A stretch of DNA of 64,000 nt, taken from Desulfatitalea alkaliphila (GTDB taxonomy: Bacteria > Desulfobacterota > Desulfobacteria > Desulfobacterales > Desulfosarcinaceae). The notes below the pieces were generated by a model. That model was given only the letters and a program-made list of their open reading frames with translations, was not told where the DNA came from and made no database searches. Position 1 is the first letter of the stretch. Each line of letters opens with the position of its first letter. A program made the translations under genes and the position numbers. The DNA is taken from assembly GCF_022968795.1 (NCBI RefSeq), contig NZ_JALJRB010000019.1, positions 43,228-107,227 of the forward strand, in the 5' to 3' direction. Below are positions 36,998 to 46,003 of the stretch, piece after piece.

Positions 36998-37612
36998 ATG
37001 GCGATTTTCAATCTGAAAAAGCGGGAGATCGAATGTAAGGTGGTCTATTATGGACCCGGCCGGTGCGGGAAGACAACCAATCTGGAATACATTTTCGGCG
37101 CATACAAAAAGCAAGTCAAGGGAGAGATGGTTTCCATCAACACCGAGGGCGACCGCACGTTGTTCTTTGACTTTCTCCCCATAGGGCTCGGTCAAATTCG
37201 AGGGTGCAATGTGCGGGTGCAACTGTACACCGTGCCCGGACAGGTCAAATACAGCTCCACCCGCAAGTTGGTGCTGCGCGGCGTGGACGGTATCGTGTTC
37301 GTCGCGGACTCCCTCGAGGTTCGGCGGGAAAAGAACATGCTGTCGCTCAAGGATTTGCAAGCCAATTTGAAAGAGTACGGCAAGAGCATTTTCAAGGTGC
37401 CGCTGATCATGCAATACAACAAGCGCGACTTGGCGGACCAGGGGATTCCCCTGATGTCCATTGAGCAAATGGAAAGGGATTTGAATCGTCAATTGAAGGC
37501 GCCCTCTTTTTCCGCCAGCGCGGTGCGGGGAGACGGCGTAGGGGCGACCCTCAAGGAGTGCTTGAAGGTGACACTGCAATCGCTACAGCGCGAATTCCAA
37601 TGGGCACGGTAA
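36998..37612 (+). CDS. MglA-like Ras-type GTPase
   Basis: A 204-aa small GTPase: P-loop GPGRCGKTTNLEYI, switch region GDRTLFFDFLPIGLGQIRG, LYTVPGQ (the MglA-type Walker B/G3), NKRD and a C-terminal SAVRGDGVG. These match Myxococcus MglA, which sets cell polarity for pili and gliding in its GTP state. The ATG at 36998 gives the usual MglA length (about 200). The GAP MglB is not seen in this window. Context (helical-repeat, DUF4388, PilZ genes) points to a polarity or motility switch, possibly acting on the nearby pilus system. Confidence 0.93.
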   Translation: MAIFNLKKREIECKVVYYGPGRCGKTTNLEYIFGAYKKQVKGEMVSINTEGDRTLFFDFLPIGLGQIRGCNVRVQLYTVPGQVKYSSTRKLVLRGVDGIVFVADSLEVRREKNMLSLKDLQANLKEYGKSIFKVPLIMQYNKRDLADQGIPLMSIEQMERDLNRQLKAPSFSASAVRGDGVGATLKECLKVTLQSLQREFQWAR

Positions 37613-37619
37613 GCCGGTC

Positions 37620-38798
37620 ATGATGCGAGATAATGTTGTTCTGGCCGGAAGCCTCAAATTCCTGGCGCTTGGCGATATCATGCAGCTTTTGGGCGCCAAC
37701 AGCAGCACCGGTGTGCTGCGTTTGATCAGCCGCTATGCCGCCGACCCCGGCTTCATCTATTTCGAAAACGGCAACCCGGTCAATGCCGCCTGCGGCAACG
37801 CCACCGGATTGGAGGCGGTTTACGCGCTTTTCGGCTGGACCGACGGGGAGTTTGAATTCACCCGCGAAAATGTGCTCAGTCAGAGGGTGATCACCAAGAG
37901 CCGAATGGGCATCATCCTGGAAGGTTTGAAAATGGTAGACGATGGACAAGTCAAAAGGGTCGGTCCCGGAACAGGTAGCCGCCGGCATGAGATGCTGGAG
38001 GATCCCGACGCGGTTCCCATCATTAAAGGTCCGTTGGTGGACTACATGTACGTGGCCGACGAGGAGGACTTTTTCGACGGTGAACTCATCGTGGAGGAGG
38101 GCAAGCACGGCAGCTGGATCTGGGTGATCCTGGAAGGCGTGGTGGAGATCATGCGCCAGACACCCGACGGTCCCTTGCCGATCGTCCGTTTGGGGGACGG
38201 CTCATTCATCGGCAGCTTGTCTTCCTTTTTGATCCAGGGTCACATCCGCACCGCCACGGCTGTTGCCGTGGGCAACGTGCAGCTGGGGGTGCTGGACTCC
38301 CAACGGTTGGCTCAGGAGTTTTCACGCCTCTCACCTGAATTCCGTGGGTTGCTGATCAGCCTTGACCGGCGCTTGAAGCAACTCAACGAAAGGGCCATCG
38401 AACTGCGTCAAAAGCAACTGGACCCCTCCGGCTATGTCGAGAACCGCAAGCCGCTGATCATGCAGGCCTCCGAAGAGGAGTCCTTTTATCTGATCCGTGA
38501 AGGGTCCGCAGCAGTGGTTCGCAGCGAGCCCTTCGGCCGCATTCCTTTGGCCACGCTCTACAAGGGCGATTATTTCGGACAGCTGCCTTTTCTGGACTTG
38601 GGGCACGAACCGGAGTTCGCATCCATCATGGCTGCCAAGGATCTCAAGGTGCGCAAGGTCGAAATCAACCACTTCCAAAAAGAGTACAATCATTTGTCCA
38701 CCACCTTCAAAAACTTCATCGACAATGTGGCGACCTGCATATCGGTGAGCACCAAGGTGGTTTGCAACTATTACAAGAAATTCGGGGGGACGTCATAA
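37620..38798 (+). CDS. DUF4388 protein with two cyclic-nucleotide-binding-like domains
   Basis: A 392-aa protein. The N-terminal DUF4388 domain (about 5-100: LAGSLKFLALGDIMQLLGAN, STGVLRL, GFIYFENGNPVNAACG) is common in deltaproteobacterial signalling and polarity proteins. Two cNMP-fold domains follow (about 130-250 and 275-385). Neither phosphate cassette is canonical. The first reads GSFIGSLSS...RTATA, lacking the Glu but with an Arg. The second reads GDYFGQLPF...PEFAS, lacking both. They may therefore serve as protein-binding folds rather than cAMP sensors. It follows the MglA-like gene by 7 nt, indicating a shared function. ATG 37620 or 37623. Confidence 0.88.
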   Translation: MMRDNVVLAGSLKFLALGDIMQLLGANSSTGVLRLISRYAADPGFIYFENGNPVNAACGNATGLEAVYALFGWTDGEFEFTRENVLSQRVITKSRMGIILEGLKMVDDGQVKRVGPGTGSRRHEMLEDPDAVPIIKGPLVDYMYVADEEDFFDGELIVEEGKHGSWIWVILEGVVEIMRQTPDGPLPIVRLGDGSFIGSLSSFLIQGHIRTATAVAVGNVQLGVLDSQRLAQEFSRLSPEFRGLLISLDRRLKQLNERAIELRQKQLDPSGYVENRKPLIMQASEEESFYLIREGSAAVVRSEPFGRIPLATLYKGDYFGQLPFLDLGHEPEFASIMAAKDLKVRKVEINHFQKEYNHLSTTFKNFIDNVATCISVSTKVVCNYYKKFGGTS

Positions 38799-38893
38799 CC
38801 TCTTCGGCTGATGACAATAGCGGCAGATGATAATAGTGGTGGATCGCCGGATCTCCCGCACTCGCGCCGCCATTGAGGGCAACCCGCACAGCA

Positions 38894-39259
38894 ATGGACG
38901 AACAAGGCATGCAGATGGAAGAAAAAAGAAAATACGCCCGGATCGACTCGCTCAACCTGCTCAATTACCTCTACTACGAGAACAATGAGGAAGATGCAAA
39001 CCAGGGTATGGGACGCACCCTGAACATCTCCGAAGCGGGCATTCTGTTGGAAACCCACACCCCCCTGCAACCGCCCAACAAGGTCAGCCTGACCATCGGC
39101 ATGAAAGAGGATGTGGTGGATATCCGGGGAAGGGTGGTTTACATGAAACAAAACCCGGACGGCCTATTCGAGTCCGGCATCAGTTTCGAGGGGTTGAACA
39201 ACGGAGCCCTGCAGGTGTTGCGACGCTACATAACGGCCTTCAACGAAACGGAGGCGTAG
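38894..39259 (+). CDS. PilZ-domain c-di-GMP-binding protein
   Basis: A 121-aa single PilZ domain. It has the RxxxR motif in RKYAR and the (D/N)xSxxG motif in [10 protein letters not shown], so both c-di-GMP-binding elements are intact. The start is uncertain: ATG 38894 is used, with ATGs at 38909 and 38915 also possible and no strong Shine-Dalgarno for any. It is the last gene of the MglA/DUF4388 cluster, 95 nt after it. It probably transmits c-di-GMP levels to the motility or pilus apparatus. Confidence 0.88.
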   Translation: MDEQGMQMEEKRKYARIDSLNLLNYLYYENNEEDANQGMGRTLNISEAGILLETHTPLQPPNKVSLTIGMKEDVVDIRGRVVYMKQNPDGLFESGISFEGLNNGALQVLRRYITAFNETEA

Positions 39260-39285
39260 GGGCACGGCACGCCGTGCCCTGCCCG
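39257..39285. repeat. CACGGCATGCCGTG-type palindrome
   Basis: GGGCACGGCACGCCGTGCCC overlaps and follows the PilZ stop codon. Related palindromes lie in element B (19693-19790) and element C (44173-44272). It could act as a hairpin terminator here. Confidence 0.55.
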
Positions 39286-39417
39286 AGTATCGGCAGGATG
39301 CGCGCCATCCCGCACCCAAAACCCAGCAATCACAGGGGGCCACGGCACACCGCACTCCATAAACGAACAGTACAATCCATCACCATCCAACATATCCAAA
39401 CAGGAGTGAACAAACTA

Positions 39418-40305
39418 ATGGTCAGCGAAACCTCTCTGTCCGATCTCAATCTGATCAAACGCGGCAAAGTGCGCGATATTTACGACATGGGCGACGCGTT
39501 GTTGATGGTCGCCTCGGACCGCATCTCCGCCTTCGACGTGGTGATGCCCGAACCCATTCCCGACAAGGGCATGATCCTTAATCAGATATCGCTCTACTGG
39601 TTCGGCATCATGGCCCCCCTGGTGGCCAACCATGTCATTTCAGGGGACGTGAAGGATTTCCCGCCGGCCTGCCGACCCCACGCACAAGCCCTGGAAGGCC
39701 GTTCCATGTTGGTCAAAAAGGCCGCGCCCCTTTCCATCGAGTGTGTCGTGCGGGGTTACATATCCGGCTCCGGGTGGAAGTCGTACCGGAAAACCGCTGA
39801 GGTGTGCGGTATTCGGCTGCCGGAAGGTTTACAGGAATCGGACAAATTGCCTGAGCCGATTTTCACGCCCTCGACCAAGGAAGAGGTCGGGGTGCATGAC
39901 ATCAACATCGATTTCGAGACCGCCTGTCAAAGGGTCGGCCGGGAGGTGGCGGAAAAGGTGCGCGATCTCTCCCTGTCCATATACGCCAAGGGCGCCGCGC
40001 TGGCCTTGGAAAAGGGCATTATCATCGCGGACACCAAATTCGAATTCGGCCTGGTGGACGGCGAACTGGTGCTCATCGACGAGGTGCTCACACCGGACTC
40101 CAGCCGTTTCTGGCCCCTGGCGACCTACCGTCCCGGCGGTGCCCAACCCAGTTTCGACAAGCAGTACCTGCGGGACTACCTGGAATCCATCAAATGGAAC
40201 AAACAGCCCCCGGCCCCCCATCTGCCGGAGGATGTGATCGCCAACACCCGTGCCAAATACCTGGATGCGTTGAAGGCCATTACCGGAAGCGATTATGGAC
40301 TTTGA
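39418..40305 (+). CDS. purC: Phosphoribosylaminoimidazole-succinocarboxamide synthase
   Basis: A 295-aa SAICAR synthase of the longer type. [40 protein letters not shown] and [31 protein letters not shown] are all in place (listed as segments). It joins aspartate to CAIR in purine synthesis. ATG 39418 is preceded by AGGAG at 39402; the frame's earlier codons run through the upstream palindromic region and are non-coding. It overlaps the next gene by 11 nt. Confidence 0.97.
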   Translation: MVSETSLSDLNLIKRGKVRDIYDMGDALLMVASDRISAFDVVMPEPIPDKGMILNQISLYWFGIMAPLVANHVISGDVKDFPPACRPHAQALEGRSMLVKKAAPLSIECVVRGYISGSGWKSYRKTAEVCGIRLPEGLQESDKLPEPIFTPSTKEEVGVHDINIDFETACQRVGREVAEKVRDLSLSIYAKGAALALEKGIIIADTKFEFGLVDGELVLIDEVLTPDSSRFWPLATYRPGGAQPSFDKQYLRDYLESIKWNKQPPAPHLPEDVIANTRAKYLDALKAITGSDYGL

Positions 40306-41287
40306 GATCCGGAGCGTCCCGCCGGCCCTGATCGACGCCGCGGACGAAACCTTTCGGATCTCCTCCGGACAGGCGGACGATGCACTGACCCGTTCCATTC
40401 AAAGCGTCGGACTGCTTCATCCGCCTGTGTTGTTGGCAAAGGGCGAACGCTGGGTTGTGGTTTGCGGCTTCGCCCGCGTGGAGGTGTGCCGACGGCTCGC
40501 CTGGCGCGAAATGCCGGCGCGCTGTTTGCCCGCCGAATCCGCCTTCGCCGATTGTGCCTTGATGGCGGTGGCGGACAACAGCAGCCAACGATCCCTGGAT
40601 ATTGTGGAAACCGCCAAGGCCCTTAAGCTGCTGGAACATGCGGCCGGCGTGGAATGTGCGCCGGACGGTGGCGCCCGTCTGTTGAAATCCGCCGGCATCG
40701 AAGCCGGGCCGCAACTACTGAAAAAGTTGCGGCCCGTGCCGCGAATGGCGCCTTGGCTGCAAGGCTGTCTGGCCAAGGGAACCATACCATTGCCCATGGC
40801 CTTGCGTCTCCATGACCTGGATGATGCTGCGGCAGCCCGGATCCTGGGAGATCTTTTTGAAAACCTGGTGTTGAGCCTGGGACGCCAGCGGGATCTGCTG
40901 GATTGGGTGCAGGCCATTGCGATGCGGGAAGGGATGCTCCTGGCGCAGGTCCTGGCCGATCCGCAACTCGTGCAATGGCGTCAAGACGCGGAGATGGACA
41001 GGGGGCGCAAGTCGCAATTGATCCGGGATCACATCCGCCGGCGCCGCTTTCCGGCCATCACCGCTTTCGAGACGCGCTATGCACAAACCGTGAAGGCCCT
41101 GCAGCCGGCCAACGGGTTGCAATTGTTGCCCCCCGCCCACTTCGAGGGACGCACCTATCGTTTGCAGATCGATTTTCAATCCGCCGACCAGCTGCGCGAA
41201 TTGGCGCGGGAAGTGGAACGCCTGGCCGCTGCGCCCCCATTGCGCCGCCTGCTGGAAGACCTTTCGGTCGATCAATCGCCGTCGTGA
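40295..41287 (+). CDS. ParB-like domain protein
   Basis: A 330-aa protein with a ParB/Srx-like N-terminal domain (about 10-95): [18 protein letters not shown], then [16 protein letters not shown] in place of the GERR box. The middle part (about 120-200) may be the ParB helix-turn-helix region, and about 215-320 is helical and unassigned. It lacks an obvious ParA partner, so it is unlikely to be the chromosome-partitioning ParB. It starts inside purC and overlaps the helicase gene by GTGA, so the two are probably made together. Function unknown. Confidence 0.75.
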   Translation: MDFEIRSVPPALIDAADETFRISSGQADDALTRSIQSVGLLHPPVLLAKGERWVVVCGFARVEVCRRLAWREMPARCLPAESAFADCALMAVADNSSQRSLDIVETAKALKLLEHAAGVECAPDGGARLLKSAGIEAGPQLLKKLRPVPRMAPWLQGCLAKGTIPLPMALRLHDLDDAAAARILGDLFENLVLSLGRQRDLLDWVQAIAMREGMLLAQVLADPQLVQWRQDAEMDRGRKSQLIRDHIRRRRFPAITAFETRYAQTVKALQPANGLQLLPPAHFEGRTYRLQIDFQSADQLRELAREVERLAAAPPLRRLLEDLSVDQSPS

Positions 41288-42672
41288 ACCTGCGCCTGTC
41301 CAATCACCTCACCTTGACCCGTGTTCCCCTCCCGATCCGGACGGCATTGGAGGCCGAGCTGCAGTTCGCCAACCCCAAGTGGCTGGAGAACGAGCGCATG
41401 GGGCGCTGGAATCGGGGCGTTCCCAAGACACTCAAATTTTTCCATAGGTCAGGCAAAGACGGACTGATCGTACCCCGGGGCTTGACACGCAAAGTCATTT
41501 TGGCTTGCCGACATCACCAGGAACCGGTGGTGATGGATGATCGACGCCGTAAAGGGCCATCGGTGGATTTTCGATTCCAGGGCGAACTGCGGCCATATCA
41601 ACAAGCCGCGGTGGATGCCATGCTCAAGAAGGATTTCGGAACTTTGAGCGCGCCCACCGGCAGCGGCAAGACGGTCATGGCCCTTCATATGATTGCCCAA
41701 CGCCGCCAACCGGCCATCGTCGTGGTACACACCCGGGAGCTGGCCCTGCAGTGGATCGCGCGTATCGAGGCCTTTCTCGGTATTCCGGAAAAAGAGATCG
41801 GATGGATCGGTGGCGGGCGGCGGCGGTTGGGCGCCGCGGTCACCGTGGCCATGGTCCAATCGTTGTACAAATGCGCCGACGAAATCGCCGCCCATTTCGG
41901 CCACCTGGTTGTGGATGAGTGCCATCGTGCGCCCAGCCGCACCTTCACCGAGGCGGTGACCGCCTTCGACACCCGGTACATGCTGGGTCTGTCGGCCACG
42001 CCCTTCCGACGCGACGGCCTCTCCAAGCTGATCTTCTGGCATCTGGGCGACGTCCATCATCGTTTGGCGGCCGCCGATCTGGTGGCCGGCGGACAGATCC
42101 TCGATATCGAGGTGATGTGGCGCACCACCGATTTTGTCGCCTACGCCGATCCCGTCAGCGAATACAGCAGGATGCTTTCCGAGTTGACCCACAACGACAC
42201 CCGCAATCGGCTGATTGTCGCCGATCTGGCCGAGGAAGTGAACAATGCCCACCGCCCGGGGGTGTGCTTGGTGTTGTCCGACCGCAAGTTGCACTGCCAA
42301 GTGCTGCAAGCCTTGCTCAAGCACAAGCACCATGTGGACGCAGAGTTGTTGACGGGCGATTTATCCGCGGAACAGCGCAAAGCGGTGATCGAGCGAGTGA
42401 ACAGCGGCGCCGCACGGGTACTCATCGCCACCGGCCAGCTCATCGGCGAGGGATTCGACTGTCCGCGCCTGTCGACGCTCTTTCTGGCGACACCGGTTCG
42501 TTTCAGCGGCCGGATGATGCAGTATCTGGGGCGCATTTTGCGACCGACACCCGGCATCGAACGGGCCCGGGTATACGATTACGTGGATGTATTGGTGCCG
42601 CCGCTCAACAAGGCCGCCCAGGCCCGTCGTGGTGTGTATGAAGGATTGGAACAAGTGTGGGGCGGCGGCTGA
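41284..42672 (+). CDS. DECH-box SF2 helicase
   Basis: A 462-aa superfamily 2 helicase. Q-like motif GELRPYQQAAVDAML, Walker A SAPTGSGKTVMALH, Walker B DECH (VVDECHRAPSRTF), motif III SATPFRRDG and motif VI QYLGRILRPTPG. Residues 1-95 form an N-terminal extension (LRLSNHLTLTRVPLPIRTALE). It resembles the XPB/Rad25-like or YprA-free DEAD family seen as stand-alone phage-related helicases. GTG 41284 overlaps the ParB-like stop. The pairing suggests DNA processing coupled to a ParB-like factor. The exact role is unknown. Confidence 0.87.
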   Translation: MNLRLSNHLTLTRVPLPIRTALEAELQFANPKWLENERMGRWNRGVPKTLKFFHRSGKDGLIVPRGLTRKVILACRHHQEPVVMDDRRRKGPSVDFRFQGELRPYQQAAVDAMLKKDFGTLSAPTGSGKTVMALHMIAQRRQPAIVVVHTRELALQWIARIEAFLGIPEKEIGWIGGGRRRLGAAVTVAMVQSLYKCADEIAAHFGHLVVDECHRAPSRTFTEAVTAFDTRYMLGLSATPFRRDGLSKLIFWHLGDVHHRLAAADLVAGGQILDIEVMWRTTDFVAYADPVSEYSRMLSELTHNDTRNRLIVADLAEEVNNAHRPGVCLVLSDRKLHCQVLQALLKHKHHVDAELLTGDLSAEQRKAVIERVNSGAARVLIATGQLIGEGFDCPRLSTLFLATPVRFSGRMMQYLGRILRPTPGIERARVYDYVDVLVPPLNKAAQARRGVYEGLEQVWGGG

Positions 42673-42761
42673 AGGGCACCAACAACCTGAAAGGGACCGT
42701 GGCATCGATCGGTCATCGAGGCCACGACTGGGCTGAATACGGCCATCACCGCTGGGTGTCG

Positions 42762-43268
42762 CTATGACCCACCACCCCACACCTGTTTGCTGGATTTGCG
42801 GGCAACGTCTTGGGATGTATAGTTTTTCAACACGTGCCGCAGCTTCTTCCGCTGTTTGTCCGTCAACCCTCCGAAAGCAACGGTGAGTCGGCGCATGGTC
42901 AGCACGTCGAAGGGCGATTCACTGTCGACGGCCGTTTCCTTGATGGTCCGAAAAGGGACCCGGCGCAGGTGAAAATCTTCGTCGGCAAATAGAATGTCCA
43001 TCTCCGCATCGAGATGCAATTGGCCGGCATCCTCGTTCAAAAACTGGAAGGTCAGACCATCCCTGCTGATCTCCACGATCTCCCCCATGCGCGGCGGTCT
43101 GGATTTCAGCACCGCCAACGCGACCGATGCCTTGCTCATGCTTTCGACTTCATAGGATGCGTAATTTTCCGAACGCACCACGGCGAAGATGCGGTTTTTC
43201 ATCGGGTAGCGTTTGTGGCGGCGGCGTTCCGGGCGAGATGGGACGATCATTTTTCCTGCCCTCCTCAT
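42762..43268 (-). CDS. PilZ-like domain protein
   Basis: A 168-aa protein with a PilZ-like domain: RRHKR fits RxxxR, but the second motif reads EISRDG, with Glu where Asp/Asn is usual. A C-terminal helical tail (LTDKQRKKLRHVLKNYTSQDVARKS) follows. The start is ATG 43268; the frame stays open for 76 more codons upstream, but those are written by the GAT-repeat (43296-43390) and look non-coding. It is isolated and converges with the helicase gene. A degraded c-di-GMP receptor is possible. Confidence 0.75.
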   Translation of the reverse strand: MRRAGKMIVPSRPERRRHKRYPMKNRIFAVVRSENYASYEVESMSKASVALAVLKSRPPRMGEIVEISRDGLTFQFLNEDAGQLHLDAEMDILFADEDFHLRRVPFRTIKETAVDSESPFDVLTMRRLTVAFGGLTDKQRKKLRHVLKNYTSQDVARKSSKQVWGGGS

Positions 43269-43295
43269 TTTGAAGATCCCCCTGAACCCGATCAG

Positions 43296-43390
43296 ATCAA
43301 TCGCATCGGGATCGGGATCGCAATCGAAAGAAAAGGAGACGCCTCGGTCCTTGGATTCGAGGAAATCGATTTCGATCCCGACGCATCCAA
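43296..43390 (-). repeat. GATNNC-type run upstream of PilZ gene
   Basis: Two blocks of GAT-spaced hexamers (43296-43325 and 43366-43390) overlapping the promoter region of the PilZ-like gene. They give an open frame that adds an Asp-rich fake N-terminus to it. Confidence 0.6.
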
Positions 43391-43766
43391 ATCCCGCAAA
43401 CCGATGCACAGAGCGATCATTGTTCAGTCGAAGAGACTGGTCCGAGTGCAGCAAAAGCCCGTGATGAAGATCGACGGTGAACAGTTCCGAGGCCAATGGC
43501 GTGCGGTCAATCTGCCGAAGAACGAATGAGGCCCCTCTACTTGGTTGCCGGTCCGTATTTCCAAGCGAATTAGGATGGTTGTTTGAATCAAGAGGTCGGC
43601 GGTCGTTGTCAGTGTGATCCCTGGAAAACCGGCAAAGCTGCTGCGACTGAAGTGTTTCTATATGGAGAATAACAGCGGGATTTGAAATGTGTCAAGTTAA
43701 GATCGTCATCAGATGCAATGATTGTCATCAGATGAAATCAGGTGCAATGAGAAAATATATAGTGGA

Positions 43767-43806
43767 GCATTGAACCACCGCCGGCGGGTGGGTCGGGGGG
43801 AGCGCT
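43767..43806 (+). repeat. CCGCCGGCGGGTGGGTCGGGG repeat, copy 1
   Basis: GCATTGAAC, then ACCGCCGGCGGGTGGGTCGG and GGGGAGCG. Nearly the same sequence ends the window at 63959-64000. Contains the palindrome CCGCCGGCGG. About 420 bp around it (43500-43917) hold no gene that I can support. Confidence 0.65.
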
Positions 43807-43917
43807 TGTTGCTGCGCGTTTTGGCGCCAAAGGGCCGTAATGTTGGGTTTGACGGCGTACGGCGTTCCGTACCCTTGCGGGTTTGCGGGGATTTGTGAAA
43901 CTACCTGAAAATAATGG

Positions 43918-44407
43918 GTTTTAAGTTTTAAGTGTTAAGTTTTAAGTTAAGGAATTTTATCGATTATAGAAGGCTAGTATGATTTCTACCCATCGGCCTC
44001 CGTGCGATAACAGGCGGTGTCGCTTTTGCGGCGGGAAGATCCGTTTGTGGTCGGCCTCGAGGATTATCCGGAGGGGATTCCGTTGCATCGAAATCGATAT
44101 CGCTATCGGGATCGGAATCGTCTTTGCATTCGTTCGTGGACCACGGCGTTATTCCATCGGATCGCCTTCGTAGGGGCACGGCATGCCGTGCCCTTGCGTG
44201 CCCCTGAGGTGTGTGGTGCGTCCGTGCGGGTGGATCGGGGCTACCCGGGCACGGCGTGCCGTGCCCCTACGGGATTGTTGAGCCTTTTCGGGCATGATGT
44301 GTTGTGCCGGCACGATCCGTGGCAGTACCCATCCGCTCGACCACCCCCCAACCCCCTATAATCGATAGAATTCATTAACTTAAAACTTAACACTTAACAC
44401 TTAAAAC
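43918..44407. repeat. Repeat element C: inverted heptamer ends, palindromes and GAT run
   Basis: About 490 bp. The left end has GTTTTAA/GTGTTAA heptamers, TTAAGGAATT and ATCGATTATAG. The right end is the inverted copy and finishes 6 nt short of the cyclophilin stop. Inside are a GATNNC run (44082-44126) and palindromes at 44173-44197 and 44243-44272. Its right ~200 bp match element B. A frame at 44017-44361 is an artefact of the repeat. Confidence 0.8.
44082..44126 (-). repeat. GATNNC hexamer run inside element C
   Basis: On the - strand: GATTCC GATCCC GATAGC GATATC GATTTC. Same arrangement as in A and B. Confidence 0.65.
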
Positions 44408-44412
44408 TCCTT

Positions 44413-45027
44413 CTAATCTCCCCCTTTACTCGCTTCACCATCGGCAGGTACGACAGCAACTCGCTCAATGATCACGGGATCTAAAGGTACATCCCGATGG
44501 CCGGCGCGGGTGGTGGTGGAGACCGATTCGATGGCGCGGACCACCTCCATGCCGTCCACCACTTGACCGAACACGCAATAGCCCCAACCGGCCTGGGTTT
44601 TGGCCGTGTGATCGAGGAAGCTGTTGTCGGCGGTGTTGATGAAAAATTGGGAGGTGGCGGAGTGGGGGTTGGGGGTGCGGGCCATGGCGATGGTGCCGGT
44701 GCGGTTCTTCAGGCCGTTGTGCGCTTCGTTTGCGATGGGGGCCAGGGTGGATTTGTTGCCCATCTCGGCTGTGAAGCCGCCGCCCTGGATCATGAAGCCC
44801 TTGATCACGCGGTGAAAAATGGTGCCGTCGTAAAAACCGTCGGCCACATATTGGAGAAAATTGGCGGTGGTGAGGGGGGCGGCGTCGGGGTCCAGGGCGA
44901 TGACGATGTTGCCTTTGCTGGTTTCCAAAACGACCCTTGATCCGGTTGTTTCATCGGTTGCCATGACGATCGGTGCCGCCACGCACAGGACGAGACAAAC
45001 GAGTAACATCATTTTCAACGGTTTCAT
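44413..45027 (-). CDS. Periplasmic cyclophilin-type peptidyl-prolyl isomerase
   Basis: A 204-aa cyclophilin with a Sec signal peptide (MKPLKMMLLVCLVLCVAAPIVMA, cleavage after about 23; given here as a region). The isomerase core shows FHRVIKGFMIQGG with the catalytic Arg, AMARTPNPHSATSQFFIN and VFGQVVDGMEVV. It catalyses proline isomerisation of proteins in the periplasm. GGAGG precedes ATG 45027. It lies 39 nt after the radical SAM gene and ends where repeat element C begins. Confidence 0.93.
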   Translation of the reverse strand: MKPLKMMLLVCLVLCVAAPIVMATDETTGSRVVLETSKGNIVIALDPDAAPLTTANFLQYVADGFYDGTIFHRVIKGFMIQGGGFTAEMGNKSTLAPIANEAHNGLKNRTGTIAMARTPNPHSATSQFFINTADNSFLDHTAKTQAGWGYCVFGQVVDGMEVVRAIESVSTTTRAGHRDVPLDPVIIERVAVVPADGEASKGGD

Positions 45028-45066
45028 CCTTTTTTCCTCCCTGAAACATGCAAATGGTGAAATCTG

Positions 45067-45999
45067 CTACCACAAAACGAACGACCGCCGGCGTTGGTCC
45101 AGCCGGGTGATGCCCTCCTCCTGTGCCTCCCGCAGTGCCTGTTCGAATTCCTCGACCGTCGGTGTGCGGGACAGGGCGGGCATTTCGCGGGCGCGGCCGC
45201 AGGGACGGTATTGGGGCATGATGTTGACATACGTGTCGGCCGAGATGCGGGTGGCCAGAAAGCGCATCACCTGTCGCGTTCCCGCCAGTCCGTCGGGCAG
45301 CACCAGGTGCCGCACCAGTAGGCCGCGCTGGGCCAATCCGCTGTCGGCAATCTTCAGATCGCCCACCTGGCGGTGCATCTCGGCAACGGCGGCTTGCACC
45401 ACTACGGGGTAATCGGGCGCCTGGCAGGTCTGTTCGGCCACCGCTGCGTCCATGAATTTGAAATCGGGCATGTAGATGTCCACGATGCCGTCCAGCAGGC
45501 GCAGGGTTTCCGCACTGTCGTAGCCGCCGCTGTTGAACACCAGGGGGATGTTCAGCCCTTGTTCGGCGGCCGGGATCAGGGCCGCCAGAATTTGGGGCAC
45601 CACGTGGGAAGGGGTGACGAAATTGATGTTGTGGCAGCCCATGGCTTGCAGTTCGAGCATGATGTCGGCCAGTTGACGGGCGCTGACCGGCCACCCTTCG
45701 CCGCCGTGGCTGATTTCGTAGTTCTGGCAGAAGTTGCACAACAGGTTGCAATGGGCGAAAAAGATGGTGCCGGAACCTTTGCGCCCCACCAACGGCGCTT
45801 CTTCGCCGAAATGGGCATTGTAAGAGGCCACCACGGCCTGGTCGGCGGTGTGGCAATAGCCGGTCTCGCCGGCGGTGCGATCCACCCCGCAGCGGCGCGG
45901 GCAAAGGGTGCAGGCGCTCAGTGCGGCCAGGCCCTGATCGGCGGCGGCCCGCAGGCGCGATCGGCGCAAGGCGCTGATGTAGGCCGGCTGAAAATCCAT
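45067..45999 (-). CDS. Radical SAM protein of the PflA-like COG1313 group
   Basis: A 310-aa radical SAM enzyme. The [4Fe-4S] motif is CNLLCNFCQN (CxxxCxxC), and an N-terminal Cys cluster (CTLCPRRCGVDRTAGETGYC) is typical of the COG1313 group related to pyruvate-formate-lyase activating enzymes. The substrate of this group is not settled. It begins 4 nt after the upstream hypothetical gene, and the cyclophilin follows, so the three probably form an operon. Confidence 0.88.
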   Translation of the reverse strand: MDFQPAYISALRRSRLRAAADQGLAALSACTLCPRRCGVDRTAGETGYCHTADQAVVASYNAHFGEEAPLVGRKGSGTIFFAHCNLLCNFCQNYEISHGGEGWPVSARQLADIMLELQAMGCHNINFVTPSHVVPQILAALIPAAEQGLNIPLVFNSGGYDSAETLRLLDGIVDIYMPDFKFMDAAVAEQTCQAPDYPVVVQAAVAEMHRQVGDLKIADSGLAQRGLLVRHLVLPDGLAGTRQVMRFLATRISADTYVNIMPQYRPCGRAREMPALSRTPTVEEFEQALREAQEEGITRLDQRRRSFVLW

Positions 46000-46003
46000 T
46001 CGG

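Noticed and set aside
40903..41283. Upstream in-frame extension of the DECH helicase
   Set aside because: It lies within the ParB-like gene in another frame. The GTG at 41284, with GTGA overlap, is the natural start.
43269..43496. 76-codon N-terminal extension of the PilZ-like gene
   Set aside because: It is encoded by the GAT repeat and starts far from any ribosome site; the shorter start gives a normal PilZ length.
43979..44361. Open frames inside element C
   Set aside because: They are translations of palindromes and hexamer runs, not conserved between copies of the element.
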